Notes under the pieces: generated by a model | What the model was told of the DNA's origin: nothing | The model's input: the letters and a program-made list of their open reading frames with translations, nothing else | The model's database searches: none | Translations under genes and position numbers: made by a program | Part shown: piece after piece, positions 7,328 through 13,754 of the stretch | How the letters are laid out: every line of letters begins with the position of its first letter | Numbering within the stretch: position 1 is the stretch's first letter | Origin: an uncultured Bacilli bacterium | GTDB lineage: Bacteria; Bacillota_I; Bacilli_A; RF39; UBA660 | Direction of reading: 5' to 3' | DNA length: 13,825 nt | Assembly: GCA_947631345.1 (NCBI GenBank) | Contig: CANRKW010000019.1 | Coordinates: forward strand, 1-13,825

Positions 7328-7987
7328 ATGAACATTATATTTATAGCCCCACCTGCTGCAGGAAAAGGAACATATAGTAAACTCTTAAAAGAAAGATACC
7401 ACTTTAATCATATAAGCGCGGGAGAACTTTTAAGAAGTGTTGCAAATTCTAATTCTCCTTTTTCTAAAGAATTAAATGAAATAATGTCTAAAGGTGAAAT
7501 GGTAAATGATGAATTTTTAGCAAAATTAATAGAAGAAAAATTAAAAAGTCTAGATTTAAGTGTTCCATTTATAATGGATGGTTATCCTAGAAAATTAAAT
7601 CAAGTAAAAGATTATGAAAAAATACTAAAAAAATTAAATCTAGATTTAACTTCTATAATATATATTGACATTGATAAAGAAACTGGATTAAAGAGAAAAT
7701 TAAGTAGAATAGTTTGTAACAATTGTGGTAAAAGTTATAATTTAAGTGAAGAAACACTAAAACCTAAAGTAGATGGTATTTGTGATAATTGTAAAAGTCC
7801 TTTAGTAGTTAGAAATGATGATACTAAAGAAGCATATGAGAAATTATATGATACTTACATAAATGAAACAAAACCAGTACTAGAATACTATAAAAGTATT
7901 AATAAATTACATAGAGTCGATGGAACTAAAAAACCAGAAGAAACATTTAAAGAAATAACAGATTTCTTAGGAGTAAATAATGGTTAG
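7328..7987 (+). CDS. adk: Adenylate kinase, zinc-LID type, with altered P-loop
   Basis: The 219-residue cytoplasmic enzyme interconverts ATP + AMP and 2 ADP. It is the long form: the LID carries C130-x2-C133 and C152-x2-C155, a structural zinc site as in Bacillus. The AMP-site arginines R36 (SAGELLR) and R88 (DGYPRK) align exactly by number with E. coli, and R127 and R162 of the LID region are present. The P-loop reads A7-P-P-A10-A-G12-K13-G14-T15, so two positions normally glycine (7 and 10) are alanine while Lys13 is kept. The Arg that normally precedes Leu in the RxDD...RL motif appears as Lys172, with one residue fewer between. It overlaps map by eight bases. Confidence 0.95.
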   Translation: MNIIFIAPPAAGKGTYSKLLKERYHFNHISAGELLRSVANSNSPFSKELNEIMSKGEMVNDEFLAKLIEEKLKSLDLSVPFIMDGYPRKLNQVKDYEKILKKLNLDLTSIIYIDIDKETGLKRKLSRIVCNNCGKSYNLSEETLKPKVDGICDNCKSPLVVRNDDTKEAYEKLYDTYINETKPVLEYYKSINKLHRVDGTKKPEETFKEITDFLGVNNG

Positions 7988-8729
7988 TATAAAAACTAAA
8001 GAAGAAGTAGAACTAATGAATTATGCTGGAAAAGTATGTTACGATTTATTAGAATTAATGAACGATTACATAAAACCTGGCATAAGTACAAAAGAATTAG
8101 ACAAAATAGCAGAAGACTTTATAAGAAGCAAAAACTGCACTCCTTCATTTTTAGGTTATGAGGGGTATCCTGCTTCAATGTGCACTTCAATAAATGATGA
8201 AGTAGTTCATGGAATACCTAGTGAAAAGAGAATCTTAAAAAATGGAGACATTGTAAAACTTGATGTAGGAGCTTGCTATAAAGGATATCACGCAGATACA
8301 GCAAGAACTTATAAAGTAGGTAATGTTTCTAAAGAAAAAGAAGACTTAATGAAATATACTAAAGAAGCACTTTATAAAGGATTAAGTGTAGTAAAAGAAG
8401 GAATAAAACTAAATGAGGTTTGTGCAAGTATTGAAAGTGTAGCAAAGTCCCATGGATATGGTGTAATACGTGAACTTACTGGGCACGGCATTGGTACCAC
8501 TGTTCATGAAGACCCATACATCCCAAATTACAGCAACAATGAAAGTGAACTCATTTTAAAAGAAGGGATGACTTTAGCAATCGAGCCTATGTTTAGTTTA
8601 AAAGGAAGAAAAGTGTGGATGCTAGAAGATAATTGGACAATAGTAACACAAGATGGGAGCGTATCAGCTCATTATGAACACACTATAGTAGTAACAAAAG
8701 AAGGTTACAAAATACTGACAGGAGAGTGA
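7980..8729 (+). CDS. map: Methionine aminopeptidase, type I
   Basis: This 249-residue pita-bread-fold metalloenzyme removes the initiator methionine from nascent proteins. All five metal ligands are visible: D95 and D106 (LDVGACYKGYHAD), H169 (GHGIG), E202 (AIEPMF) and E233 (EHTIVV). Substrate-site histidines H77 (VVHGIP) and H176 (VHEDP) are also present. Length is that of bacterial type Ia enzymes without an N-terminal zinc finger. It starts within the end of adk and ends with TGA at 8727-8729, evidence that TGA is a true stop in this genome. Only four bases separate it from infA. Confidence 0.98.
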   Translation: MVSIKTKEEVELMNYAGKVCYDLLELMNDYIKPGISTKELDKIAEDFIRSKNCTPSFLGYEGYPASMCTSINDEVVHGIPSEKRILKNGDIVKLDVGACYKGYHADTARTYKVGNVSKEKEDLMKYTKEALYKGLSVVKEGIKLNEVCASIESVAKSHGYGVIRELTGHGIGTTVHEDPYIPNYSNNESELILKEGMTLAIEPMFSLKGRKVWMLEDNWTIVTQDGSVSAHYEHTIVVTKEGYKILTGE

Positions 8730-8733
8730 GTAA

Positions 8734-9076
<343 letters not shown>

Positions 9077-9088
9077 TAGGAGGTAATT

Positions 9089-9454
9089 ATGGCACGTATA
9101 AAAAATATTGATTTACCAAAAGAAAAAAGAGTAGTTATAGGTTTAACTTACATTTATGGAATAGGACCATCTCGTGCAAAAGAGATTTGCGCTAAAGCTG
9201 GAGTAAGTGAAGACATCAGAGTAAAAGATTTAAGTTTAGATGACATAAACAAACTTAGAAAAGTATGTGATGACTATGTTCTTGTAGGAGACTTAAAACG
9301 TGAAGTTGAAATGAACATAAAAACAAAAATGGAAATCAACTCATATCAAGGAACTAGACATAAAAAAGGACTACCAGTAAGAGGTCAAAGAACAAGCAGA
9401 AATGCAAGAACTCGTAAAGGTAAACCAAAAGTAATAGCAAATAAAAAGAAATAG
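9089..9454 (+). CDS. rpsM: 30S ribosomal protein S13
   Basis: The 121-residue product starts [15 protein letters not shown] and holds [13 protein letters not shown] (helix-hairpin-helix-like) and the C-terminal [20 protein letters not shown]13 lies in the 30S head, contacts P-site tRNA through its tail and bridges to the 50S subunit. It follows rpmJ by 12 bases with AGGAGG upstream, the usual head of the alpha operon. No promoter is evident in the gap. Length and motifs are typical. Confidence 0.98.
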   Translation: MARIKNIDLPKEKRVVIGLTYIYGIGPSRAKEICAKAGVSEDIRVKDLSLDDINKLRKVCDDYVLVGDLKREVEMNIKTKMEINSYQGTRHKKGLPVRGQRTSRNARTRKGKPKVIANKKK

Positions 9455-9467
9455 GAGGTAAATAAAA

Positions 9468-9851
9468 ATGGCATATAATAGAAGAAAAAGAAAAGCTAAA
9501 AAAGATGTCACAGTTGGACAAGCACACATTCATTCAACATACAATAATACAATTGTAACAATAACAGATGAACAAGGTGGAGTTATCAGTTGGGCTTCAA
9601 GTGGATCTATTGGATACAAAGGTTCAAAAAAGAAAACTCCATTTGCAGCAGGACAATCAGCAGAAGCAGCTGGTAAAGTAGCATATGATATGGGAATTAG
9701 AAAAGTAGCAGCATATGTAAAAGGAATTGGTGGAGGACGTGAAACAGCAATACGTTCACTACAAACAGCTGGACTTGAAGTAACATCAATTACAGATGTA
9801 ACACCAGTTCCACATAATGGATGTAGACCACCTAAGAGAAGACGTGTTTAA
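9468..9851 (+). CDS. rpsK: 30S ribosomal protein S11
   Basis: The 127-residue product contains [33 protein letters not shown] and the C-terminal [17 protein letters not shown], all diagnostic of S11. S11 forms part of the 30S platform and the mRNA exit channel. It starts 13 bases after rpsM behind AGGAGG. Length is about that of other Bacilli, and nothing is unusual. Confidence 0.98.
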   Translation: MAYNRRKRKAKKDVTVGQAHIHSTYNNTIVTITDEQGGVISWASSGSIGYKGSKKKTPFAAGQSAEAAGKVAYDMGIRKVAAYVKGIGGGRETAIRSLQTAGLEVTSITDVTPVPHNGCRPPKRRRV

Positions 9852-9873
9852 TTGTTAAAGTAAGGAGATAATT

Positions 9874-10824
9874 ATGTTAAGATTTGAAAAACCTATTTAC
9901 AAATTAGTTGAATATAGTAAAGATAATTTTTATGGGAAATTTGTATTAGAACCACTAGAAAGAGGATTTGGTACTACTATTGGTAATGCACTTAGAAGAG
10001 TAATGTTAGGTAACCTTCCTGGAAGTGCAGTAAAAAGTATAAAAATACAAGGAGTACTTCATGAATTCCAAAAAATCGATGGAGTAAAAGAAGATGTAAC
10101 AAGAATAGTTTTAAATATGAAAAAACTAGTCGTAAAAAGTTATGTTGATGAAGACAAAAAATTATACTTAAAAACAAACAAAGAAGGAGAAATAAAAGCA
10201 TCAGATATCACACCAGATCCAGATGTTGAAATAATAAACAAAGATTTAGTAATTGCAACATTATCAAAAGGTGCAAGTTTAGATATGGAAATAGTTATTT
10301 CTAATGGAAGAGGATATGTAGATGCTAAAGAAAACAGAAAACAAATGCCTAATATAGAAGTAGGTGTAATTCCAATTGACTCTCTTTATAGTCCAATAGA
10401 AAGAATAAGTTACGAAGTAGAACCAGCTCGTGTAGGACAAAGTGAAAACTACGACAAACTTATTATGGAAGTATGGACAAATGGATCAATGACTCCACAA
10501 GAATCAATTGCTTTAGCAAGTAGAATACTAATAGAACATTTTGACATAGTAACAAAAATAAACAAAATAGCAGATATGACTGGACTACTTCAAGATAAAG
10601 AAGAAGATCCAATCCAAAAAACATTAGAAACACCAATAGAAGAACTTGATTTATCAGTAAGAGCTTATAACTGCCTAAAAAGAGCAGGACATCATACATT
10701 ACAAGATTTAACATCTCTAACAGAAAATGAAATGATGAAAATTAGAAATTTAGGTAAAAAGTCTTTAAAAGAAGTAATGGATAAAGTAAAAGAATTGGGA
10801 CTAAAGTTCCGTGAAGATGAATAG
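9874..10824 (+). CDS. rpoA: DNA-directed RNA polymerase subunit alpha
   Basis: The 316-residue product has the complete two-domain structure. The N-terminal assembly domain includes LERGFGTTIGNALRRVMLGNLPG (residues about 28-50) and the later AMLS-like VEPARVGQ region. The C-terminal DNA-binding domain (residues about 245-316) starts EELDLSVRAYNCLKRAG and ends RNLGKKSLKEVMDKVKELGL. Arg263 occupies the place of E. coli R265, the main contact to UP elements, consistent with the A/T-tract UP-like sequences seen before the 16S promoters in this window. It lies 22 bases after rpsK. Confidence 0.98.
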   Translation: MLRFEKPIYKLVEYSKDNFYGKFVLEPLERGFGTTIGNALRRVMLGNLPGSAVKSIKIQGVLHEFQKIDGVKEDVTRIVLNMKKLVVKSYVDEDKKLYLKTNKEGEIKASDITPDPDVEIINKDLVIATLSKGASLDMEIVISNGRGYVDAKENRKQMPNIEVGVIPIDSLYSPIERISYEVEPARVGQSENYDKLIMEVWTNGSMTPQESIALASRILIEHFDIVTKINKIADMTGLLQDKEEDPIQKTLETPIEELDLSVRAYNCLKRAGHHTLQDLTSLTENEMMKIRNLGKKSLKEVMDKVKELGLKFREDE

Positions 10825-10833
10825 GAGGTAATT

Positions 10834-11178
10834 ATGGCATTATATAGAAAGCTAAATAGAAATACTTCACAAAGAAGAAGTATATTATCAGGACTTACAA
10901 AAACTGTAATAAATAATGAACATGTAAAAACAACTGAACAAAGAGCCAAAGAAGCAAAAAAGTTTGTAGATAAAATGATTACTTATGCAAAAAAAGGTGA
11001 TTTAGTTTCTAGAAGAAAGGCTTTAGCATTTTTAGAAAATGATACTAATACAGTTAACAAATTATTTAACGATTTAAGTGTTAGATACAAAGACAGAAAT
11101 GGTGGATACACTAGAATAATTAAATTAAATGAAAGAAAAGGAGACGACGCTTTAGAAGTTGTCCTAGAATTAGTATAG
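10834..11178 (+). CDS. rplQ: 50S ribosomal protein L17
   Basis: The 114-residue product begins with the L17 block MALYRKLNRNTSQRRSIL and continues VKTTEQRAKEAKKFVDKMITYAKKGD, then YTRIIKLNERKGDDALEVVLELV. L17 surrounds the tunnel exit region of the large subunit. It is the last gene of the cluster; the terminator stem begins one base after its TAG. In Bacillus the next genes are the ECF transporter ATPases, which are not present here. Confidence 0.98.
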   Translation: MALYRKLNRNTSQRRSILSGLTKTVINNEHVKTTEQRAKEAKKFVDKMITYAKKGDLVSRRKALAFLENDTNTVNKLFNDLSVRYKDRNGGYTRIIKLNERKGDDALEVVLELV

Positions 11179-11202
11179 AACTTCCTATAATGGAAGTTTT
11201 TT
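11179..11202 (+). terminator. Intrinsic terminator closing the ribosomal protein cluster
   Basis: The stem AACTTCC (11179-11185) pairs perfectly with GGAAGTT (11192-11198) around the six-base loop TATAAT, followed by a run of six T (11197-11202). The stem starts immediately after the rplQ stop codon. This is the only strong terminator in the window and marks the end of the S10-spc-alpha transcript. Confidence 0.9.
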
Positions 11203-11276
11203 ATAATATAGAAATACACAATATTATACACATCAAAAATATATAAAAAATTTGTTTTATTTTTTACATTTTACTA

Positions 11277-11305
11277 TTGACTTACACAAACATTAGTATT
11301 AAAAT
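11277..11305 (+). promoter_or_regulatory. Candidate promoter (distal) upstream of the S41 protease
   Basis: TTGACT (11277-11282) and TAAAAT (11300-11305) are separated by exactly 17 bases, each matching the housekeeping sigma consensus at five of six positions. A start near 11312 would leave a leader of about 187 bases before ATG 11499. In sequence this AT-rich, chance matches are common, so this is a moderate call. Confidence 0.5.
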
Positions 11306-11421
11306 TGAAATTGTTGATGGAAAGTGTTAATTAAAAAAGTTTACAGTTTAGAATTTATATAAGTGAAGAACAAAGATATTTATTAATAATGTATAAATAA
11401 CTAATTTTATTTAGTAAAGTT

Positions 11422-11450
11422 TTGTGAAATTTTAAACATAACTATTTAAT
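11422..11450 (+). promoter_or_regulatory. Candidate promoter (proximal) of the S41 protease
   Basis: TTGTGA (11422-11427) and TTTAAT (11445-11450) are separated by 17 bases. Transcription would begin near 11457, inside the inverted repeat AACACTTTGTGTT (11456-11468), leaving a leader of about 42 bases. The match is weaker than that of the distal candidate, and only one of the two may be real. Confidence 0.35.
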
Positions 11451-11498
11451 AAAAAAACACTTTGTGTTAATATTATATATAGAAAGTAGGTGTATTTT

Positions 11499-12794
11499 AT
11501 GAAAGAAATAAAATGTGCAAAATGTGGACATAACGTAAAAGATGAAAGTAAATTCTGTCCTACATGTGGAAATAATTTAACAAAAGATGGAGCAAAACAA
11601 ATAATAGATTTAAAAGAAGAAAAAGATGGAAAAACGACTACATTTAATATAATTGAAGTAGTAATAGTTGTTCTAATTACTGCAATTGTATCTGCAACTT
11701 CTACTGGGATTGTTGTATATAAAAATTCAAATAAAATGGGTGGCTTAAGTTTAAAAGATGGTAACTATTTTGGTGAATTAGAAAGAATATATAAAGAATT
11801 AGTGGGTACATATTATAAAAACATAGATGAAAAAGAACTTGTCAACAGTGCAATAGAAGGTATGTATGATTATTTAGAAGATCCATATAGTGAATATTTA
11901 GATGAAGAAATGACTAGTGACTTAATGGATAGATTAGAAGGCGAATATTATGGAATTGGTGTTGAAATAACACAAGTTGATAACCAAATAATAGTAGTGA
12001 CAGTATTTGATGATACTCCAGCAAGTAAAGCAGGTTTGAAAGTAAATGATGTATTTGTTTCAATAAATGGAACTGATGTATCAAATAAAACAGCAGATGA
12101 AGTATCTAGTATGATAAAAAATAATGATACTGGTAAAATAGAATTGACAGTAAAAAGAAATGAAGAAACAATAAATCTAACAGTAAAAAGAGAAAAAGTA
12201 TCAATTCCTTCAGTTACCTATGAAAATTATGATGGTATAGGATACATATATATTGAAACATTTTCAAACACAACTTATAACCAATTTAAAGAGGCTCTTG
12301 AACACCTTGAAAAAGATGGTATAGATAAATTATTAATAGATGTGAGAAATAACGGTGGAGGGTACTTAAATTCAGCCGTAGACATTGTAGAATTATTTAC
12401 AGAAAAGGGAAAACCAGTATATGGTCTAGAAAGAACAAATGGTGTGACTTTTTATAATGATAGCACTAAAGAAAAAAGAAATTATGAAGTATCAGTGTTA
12501 ATAAATGGTAATAGTGCTTCAGCTTCAGAAATACTTGCTGCTGCCTTACAAGAAAGTTACAATGCAAAATTGCTTGGTACTACAAGTTATGGAAAAGGAA
12601 CTGTACAAGAAACACAAGACTTGGAAAGCGGTGGAATGGTTAAATATACAACAGCATATTGGCTAACACCAAAAGGAATCAATATACATGGTGTAGGATT
12701 AACACCAGACTACAAAATAGAAGGCGATTACTACGTTGATATGCCTTTAGAAGAAGACACACAATTACAACAAGCATTAGAATATATGAAATAA
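11499..12794 (+). CDS. Membrane-anchored S41 C-terminal processing protease with N-terminal zinc ribbon
   Basis: The 431-residue protein has four parts: a zinc ribbon with C6-x2-C9 and C20-x2-C23; a single membrane span at about 51-74; a PDZ domain at about 150-232 (GIGVEI, then PASKAGLKVNDVFVSINGT); and an S41 peptidase domain. The catalytic Ser341 (SASASE) and Lys366 (SYGKGTVQ) are 25 residues apart, as in E. coli Prc, with Gln370 completing the usual triad. The lysine-rich N-terminus suggests ribbon in the cytosol and protease outside. The relatives are CtpA/CtpB enzymes that trim protein C-termini; the substrate here is unknown. ATG 11499 is preferred over GTG 11490 because AGGTG (11488-11492) spaces it correctly. 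No terminator follows. Confidence 0.93.
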   Translation: MKEIKCAKCGHNVKDESKFCPTCGNNLTKDGAKQIIDLKEEKDGKTTTFNIIEVVIVVLITAIVSATSTGIVVYKNSNKMGGLSLKDGNYFGELERIYKELVGTYYKNIDEKELVNSAIEGMYDYLEDPYSEYLDEEMTSDLMDRLEGEYYGIGVEITQVDNQIIVVTVFDDTPASKAGLKVNDVFVSINGTDVSNKTADEVSSMIKNNDTGKIELTVKRNEETINLTVKREKVSIPSVTYENYDGIGYIYIETFSNTTYNQFKEALEHLEKDGIDKLLIDVRNNGGGYLNSAVDIVELFTEKGKPVYGLERTNGVTFYNDSTKEKRNYEVSVLINGNSASASEILAAALQESYNAKLLGTTSYGKGTVQETQDLESGGMVKYTTAYWLTPKGINIHGVGLTPDYKIEGDYYVDMPLEEDTQLQQALEYMK

Positions 12795-12796
12795 TT

Positions 12797-12824
12797 TTGA
12801 TATAATAAAAAAGTATGATATAAT
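12797..12824 (+). promoter_or_regulatory. Extended -10 promoter of the DUF402 phosphatase gene
   Basis: TTGATA (12797-12802), a 16-base spacer, and TATAAT (12819-12824) preceded by TGA give a perfect -10 hexamer with the TGn extension. The start would be near 12831, only about 18 bases before the ATG, just leaving room for the ribosome binding site GAAAGAGG at 12834-12841. A second copy of TGATATAAT at 12798-12806 overlaps the -35 element and could serve as another -10. Confidence 0.75.
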
Positions 12825-12848
12825 GGTAATAGTGAAAGAGGCGTAACA

Positions 12849-13373
12849 ATGAGAATAAATATTGGAGACGTAATCAAAATTCACTGTTACAAGCACAATG
12901 GCCTCATTTATAAAACATGGGATAAAGCCGTTGTATTAGATATAAAAGAAGATTATATAGTATTAGGAAATAATAATGTACTCGTCACCAAAAAAGACGG
13001 TAGAAGTTGGCATACTAAAGAGCCAGCAATAATGTTTTTTTACAAAAATAGATGGTTTAACATAATCGCACAATTAAAAAAGAACGGATTATTTTACTAT
13101 TGCAATATAGCAAGTCCTTTTGTAATTGATAACGGTGTAATAAAATACATTGATTACGATTTAGATTTAAGAGTATTTCCAGATGGTGCTTTTAGAGTAC
13201 TTGACAGAAATGAATATAATTATCATAGAAAATTAATGAAATACCCTTATGAAATAAATGAAATAATAAAATATGAACTGACTAATTTAATAGATATGAA
13301 AAGAAAAGGTATTATTCCATTTAATCACAAAATAATAAATTACTATTTTAAAATTTATCAAAAGATAAAATAA
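12849..13373 (+). CDS. ntdP: Nucleoside tri-/diphosphate phosphatase, DUF402 (UPF0374) family
   Basis: The 174-residue protein resembles B. subtilis YgaC and S. aureus Ntdp, cytoplasmic metal-dependent enzymes that hydrolyse nucleoside tri- and diphosphates. Shared landmarks are IHCYKHNG at 11-18, KKDGRSWHTKEPAI, WFNIIA, YYCNIASPF and KYIDYDLDLRVFPDG. The expected metal ligands all align: N86, D102, D104, D106, D119 and E122, each four lower than in S. aureus. The residue matching the proposed catalytic Arg26 of S. aureus is Lys22, a conservative change; this numbering is from memory. The C-terminal half after residue 130 is more diverged. It has its own promoter and stands between the protease and the rRNA operon with no obvious functional link. 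Confidence 0.9.
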   Translation: MRINIGDVIKIHCYKHNGLIYKTWDKAVVLDIKEDYIVLGNNNVLVTKKDGRSWHTKEPAIMFFYKNRWFNIIAQLKKNGLFYYCNIASPFVIDNGVIKYIDYDLDLRVFPDGAFRVLDRNEYNYHRKLMKYPYEINEIIKYELTNLIDMKRKGIIPFNHKIINYYFKIYQKIK

Positions 13374-13426
13374 ATAGTAATTTTTTTTATTTAAAAACAT
13401 ATAATAAATTAGAAAAAATTAAAAAA

Positions 13427-13471
13427 GCAATAGTGAATTTTAAGAATTATATTGCCAAAATTAATTTTTTT
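13427..13471 (+). terminator. Weak possible terminator after the phosphatase gene
   Basis: GCAATA (13427-13432) can pair with TATTGC (13450-13455), with an inner AATT/AATT stem. A run of seven T (13465-13471) follows about nine bases later. The gap between stem and T run is too long for a textbook terminator, and the T run is also part of the A/T tracts upstream of the first rRNA promoter. It is listed because no other terminator separates the phosphatase gene from the rRNA operon. Confidence 0.25.
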
Positions 13472-13488
13472 AAAAAAATTCAAAAAAA
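13463..13488 (+). promoter_or_regulatory. UP-element-like A/T tracts before the first rRNA promoter
   Basis: An 18-base perfect palindrome of T and A runs (13463-13480: AATT..., seven T then seven A) is followed by another seven-A run at 13482-13488, ending just before the -35 at 13492. Relative to a start near 13527 these cover about -64 to -39, the position where the alpha subunit C-terminal domain binds UP elements of rRNA promoters. Confidence 0.6.
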
Positions 13489-13491
13489 GTG

Positions 13492-13520
13492 TTGCATTAA
13501 TTTTAAAGTGGTGGTAATAT
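13492..13520 (+). promoter_or_regulatory. rRNA promoter P1
   Basis: TTGCAT (13492-13497), a 17-base spacer, and TAATAT (13515-13520) preceded by TGG give a good promoter with an extended -10. The start would be near 13527, about 228 bases before mature 16S. A/T tracts sit immediately upstream. Confidence 0.75.
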
Positions 13521-13532
13521 ATAACCCGTTGA

Positions 13533-13560
13533 TTGAAAAAAGGAAGTCAACAGATATAAT
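13533..13560 (+). promoter_or_regulatory. Candidate middle rRNA promoter P2
   Basis: TTGAAA (13533-13538), a 16-base spacer, and a consensus TATAAT (13555-13560) form a plausible promoter between the two stronger ones, with a start near 13567. Its -35 lies within the 5' end of the P1 transcript, in a possible hairpin GTTGATT/AAGTCAAC (13528-13551). It could also be a chance match. Confidence 0.5.
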
Positions 13561-13585
13561 TTATCAACAAAATGTCGAACATTGT

Positions 13586-13643
13586 AAAAAAAATGAAAAA
13601 TTTTAAAAAATGGGTTGACATTGAATTCTGAGTTTGATATATT
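13586..13643 (+). promoter_or_regulatory. rRNA promoter P3 with phased A-tracts
   Basis: The consensus TTGACA (13615-13620), a 17-base spacer, and TATATT (13638-13643) preceded by TGA make the best promoter in the window, with a start near 13650. Upstream A runs at 13586-13593, 13596-13600 and 13605-13610 are spaced about 9 bases apart, which would favour curvature and alpha-subunit contact as in UP elements. Confidence 0.85.
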
Positions 13644-13674
13644 ATATGGGCAACAACGAAAAAGCAAGAAGAAA

Positions 13675-13689
13675 TGATCTTTGAAAACT
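13675..13689 (+). promoter_or_regulatory. rRNA leader boxA antitermination element
   Basis: TGATCTTTGAAAACT matches the boxA-type element found in Firmicute rRNA leaders, where the NusB-S10 complex loads to prevent premature termination of rRNA transcription. It lies downstream of all three promoters and about 65 bases before mature 16S, the expected place. Confidence 0.8.
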
Positions 13690-13754
13690 AAGTAAAATGA
13701 AATGAGTTTTATAGTTAGGATTTAAACGAAATCAATTCCAAAATCGAATAGATT

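Larger units (their letters stand above)
11203..11498 (+). other. AT-rich spacer with candidate promoters, no gene seen
   Basis: About 296 bases separate the rplQ terminator from the protease start codon. I see no open reading frame of credible size on either strand and no recognised riboswitch or RNA family. It contains two promoter-like pairs, listed separately, and a short inverted repeat AACACTTTGTGTT at 11456-11468. The upstream promoter would give a leader of nearly 190 bases, so an untranslated regulatory leader or small RNA is possible but unsupported by any clear structure. Confidence 0.6.

Noticed and set aside
7328..7987. Whether adk is a pseudogene because of its P-loop changes
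   Set aside because: The frame is full length, zinc cysteines and AMP-site arginines are kept, and it remains tightly coupled to secY and map, so it is most likely functional.
8727..8729. Use of TGA as tryptophan, as in Mycoplasma
   Set aside because: map ends at this TGA with the expected family length, and tryptophans in the window are encoded by TGG.
11451..11468. Minus-strand terminator formed by AACAC/GTGTT with a T run
   Set aside because: The stem is only five base pairs and there is no minus-strand gene for it to end; it reads better as a small inverted repeat.
13354..13388. Terminator from TTTATC/GATAAA plus a T run after the phosphatase
   Set aside because: The stem overlaps the last codons, is only six base pairs with one G-C pair, and is 11 bases away from the T run.
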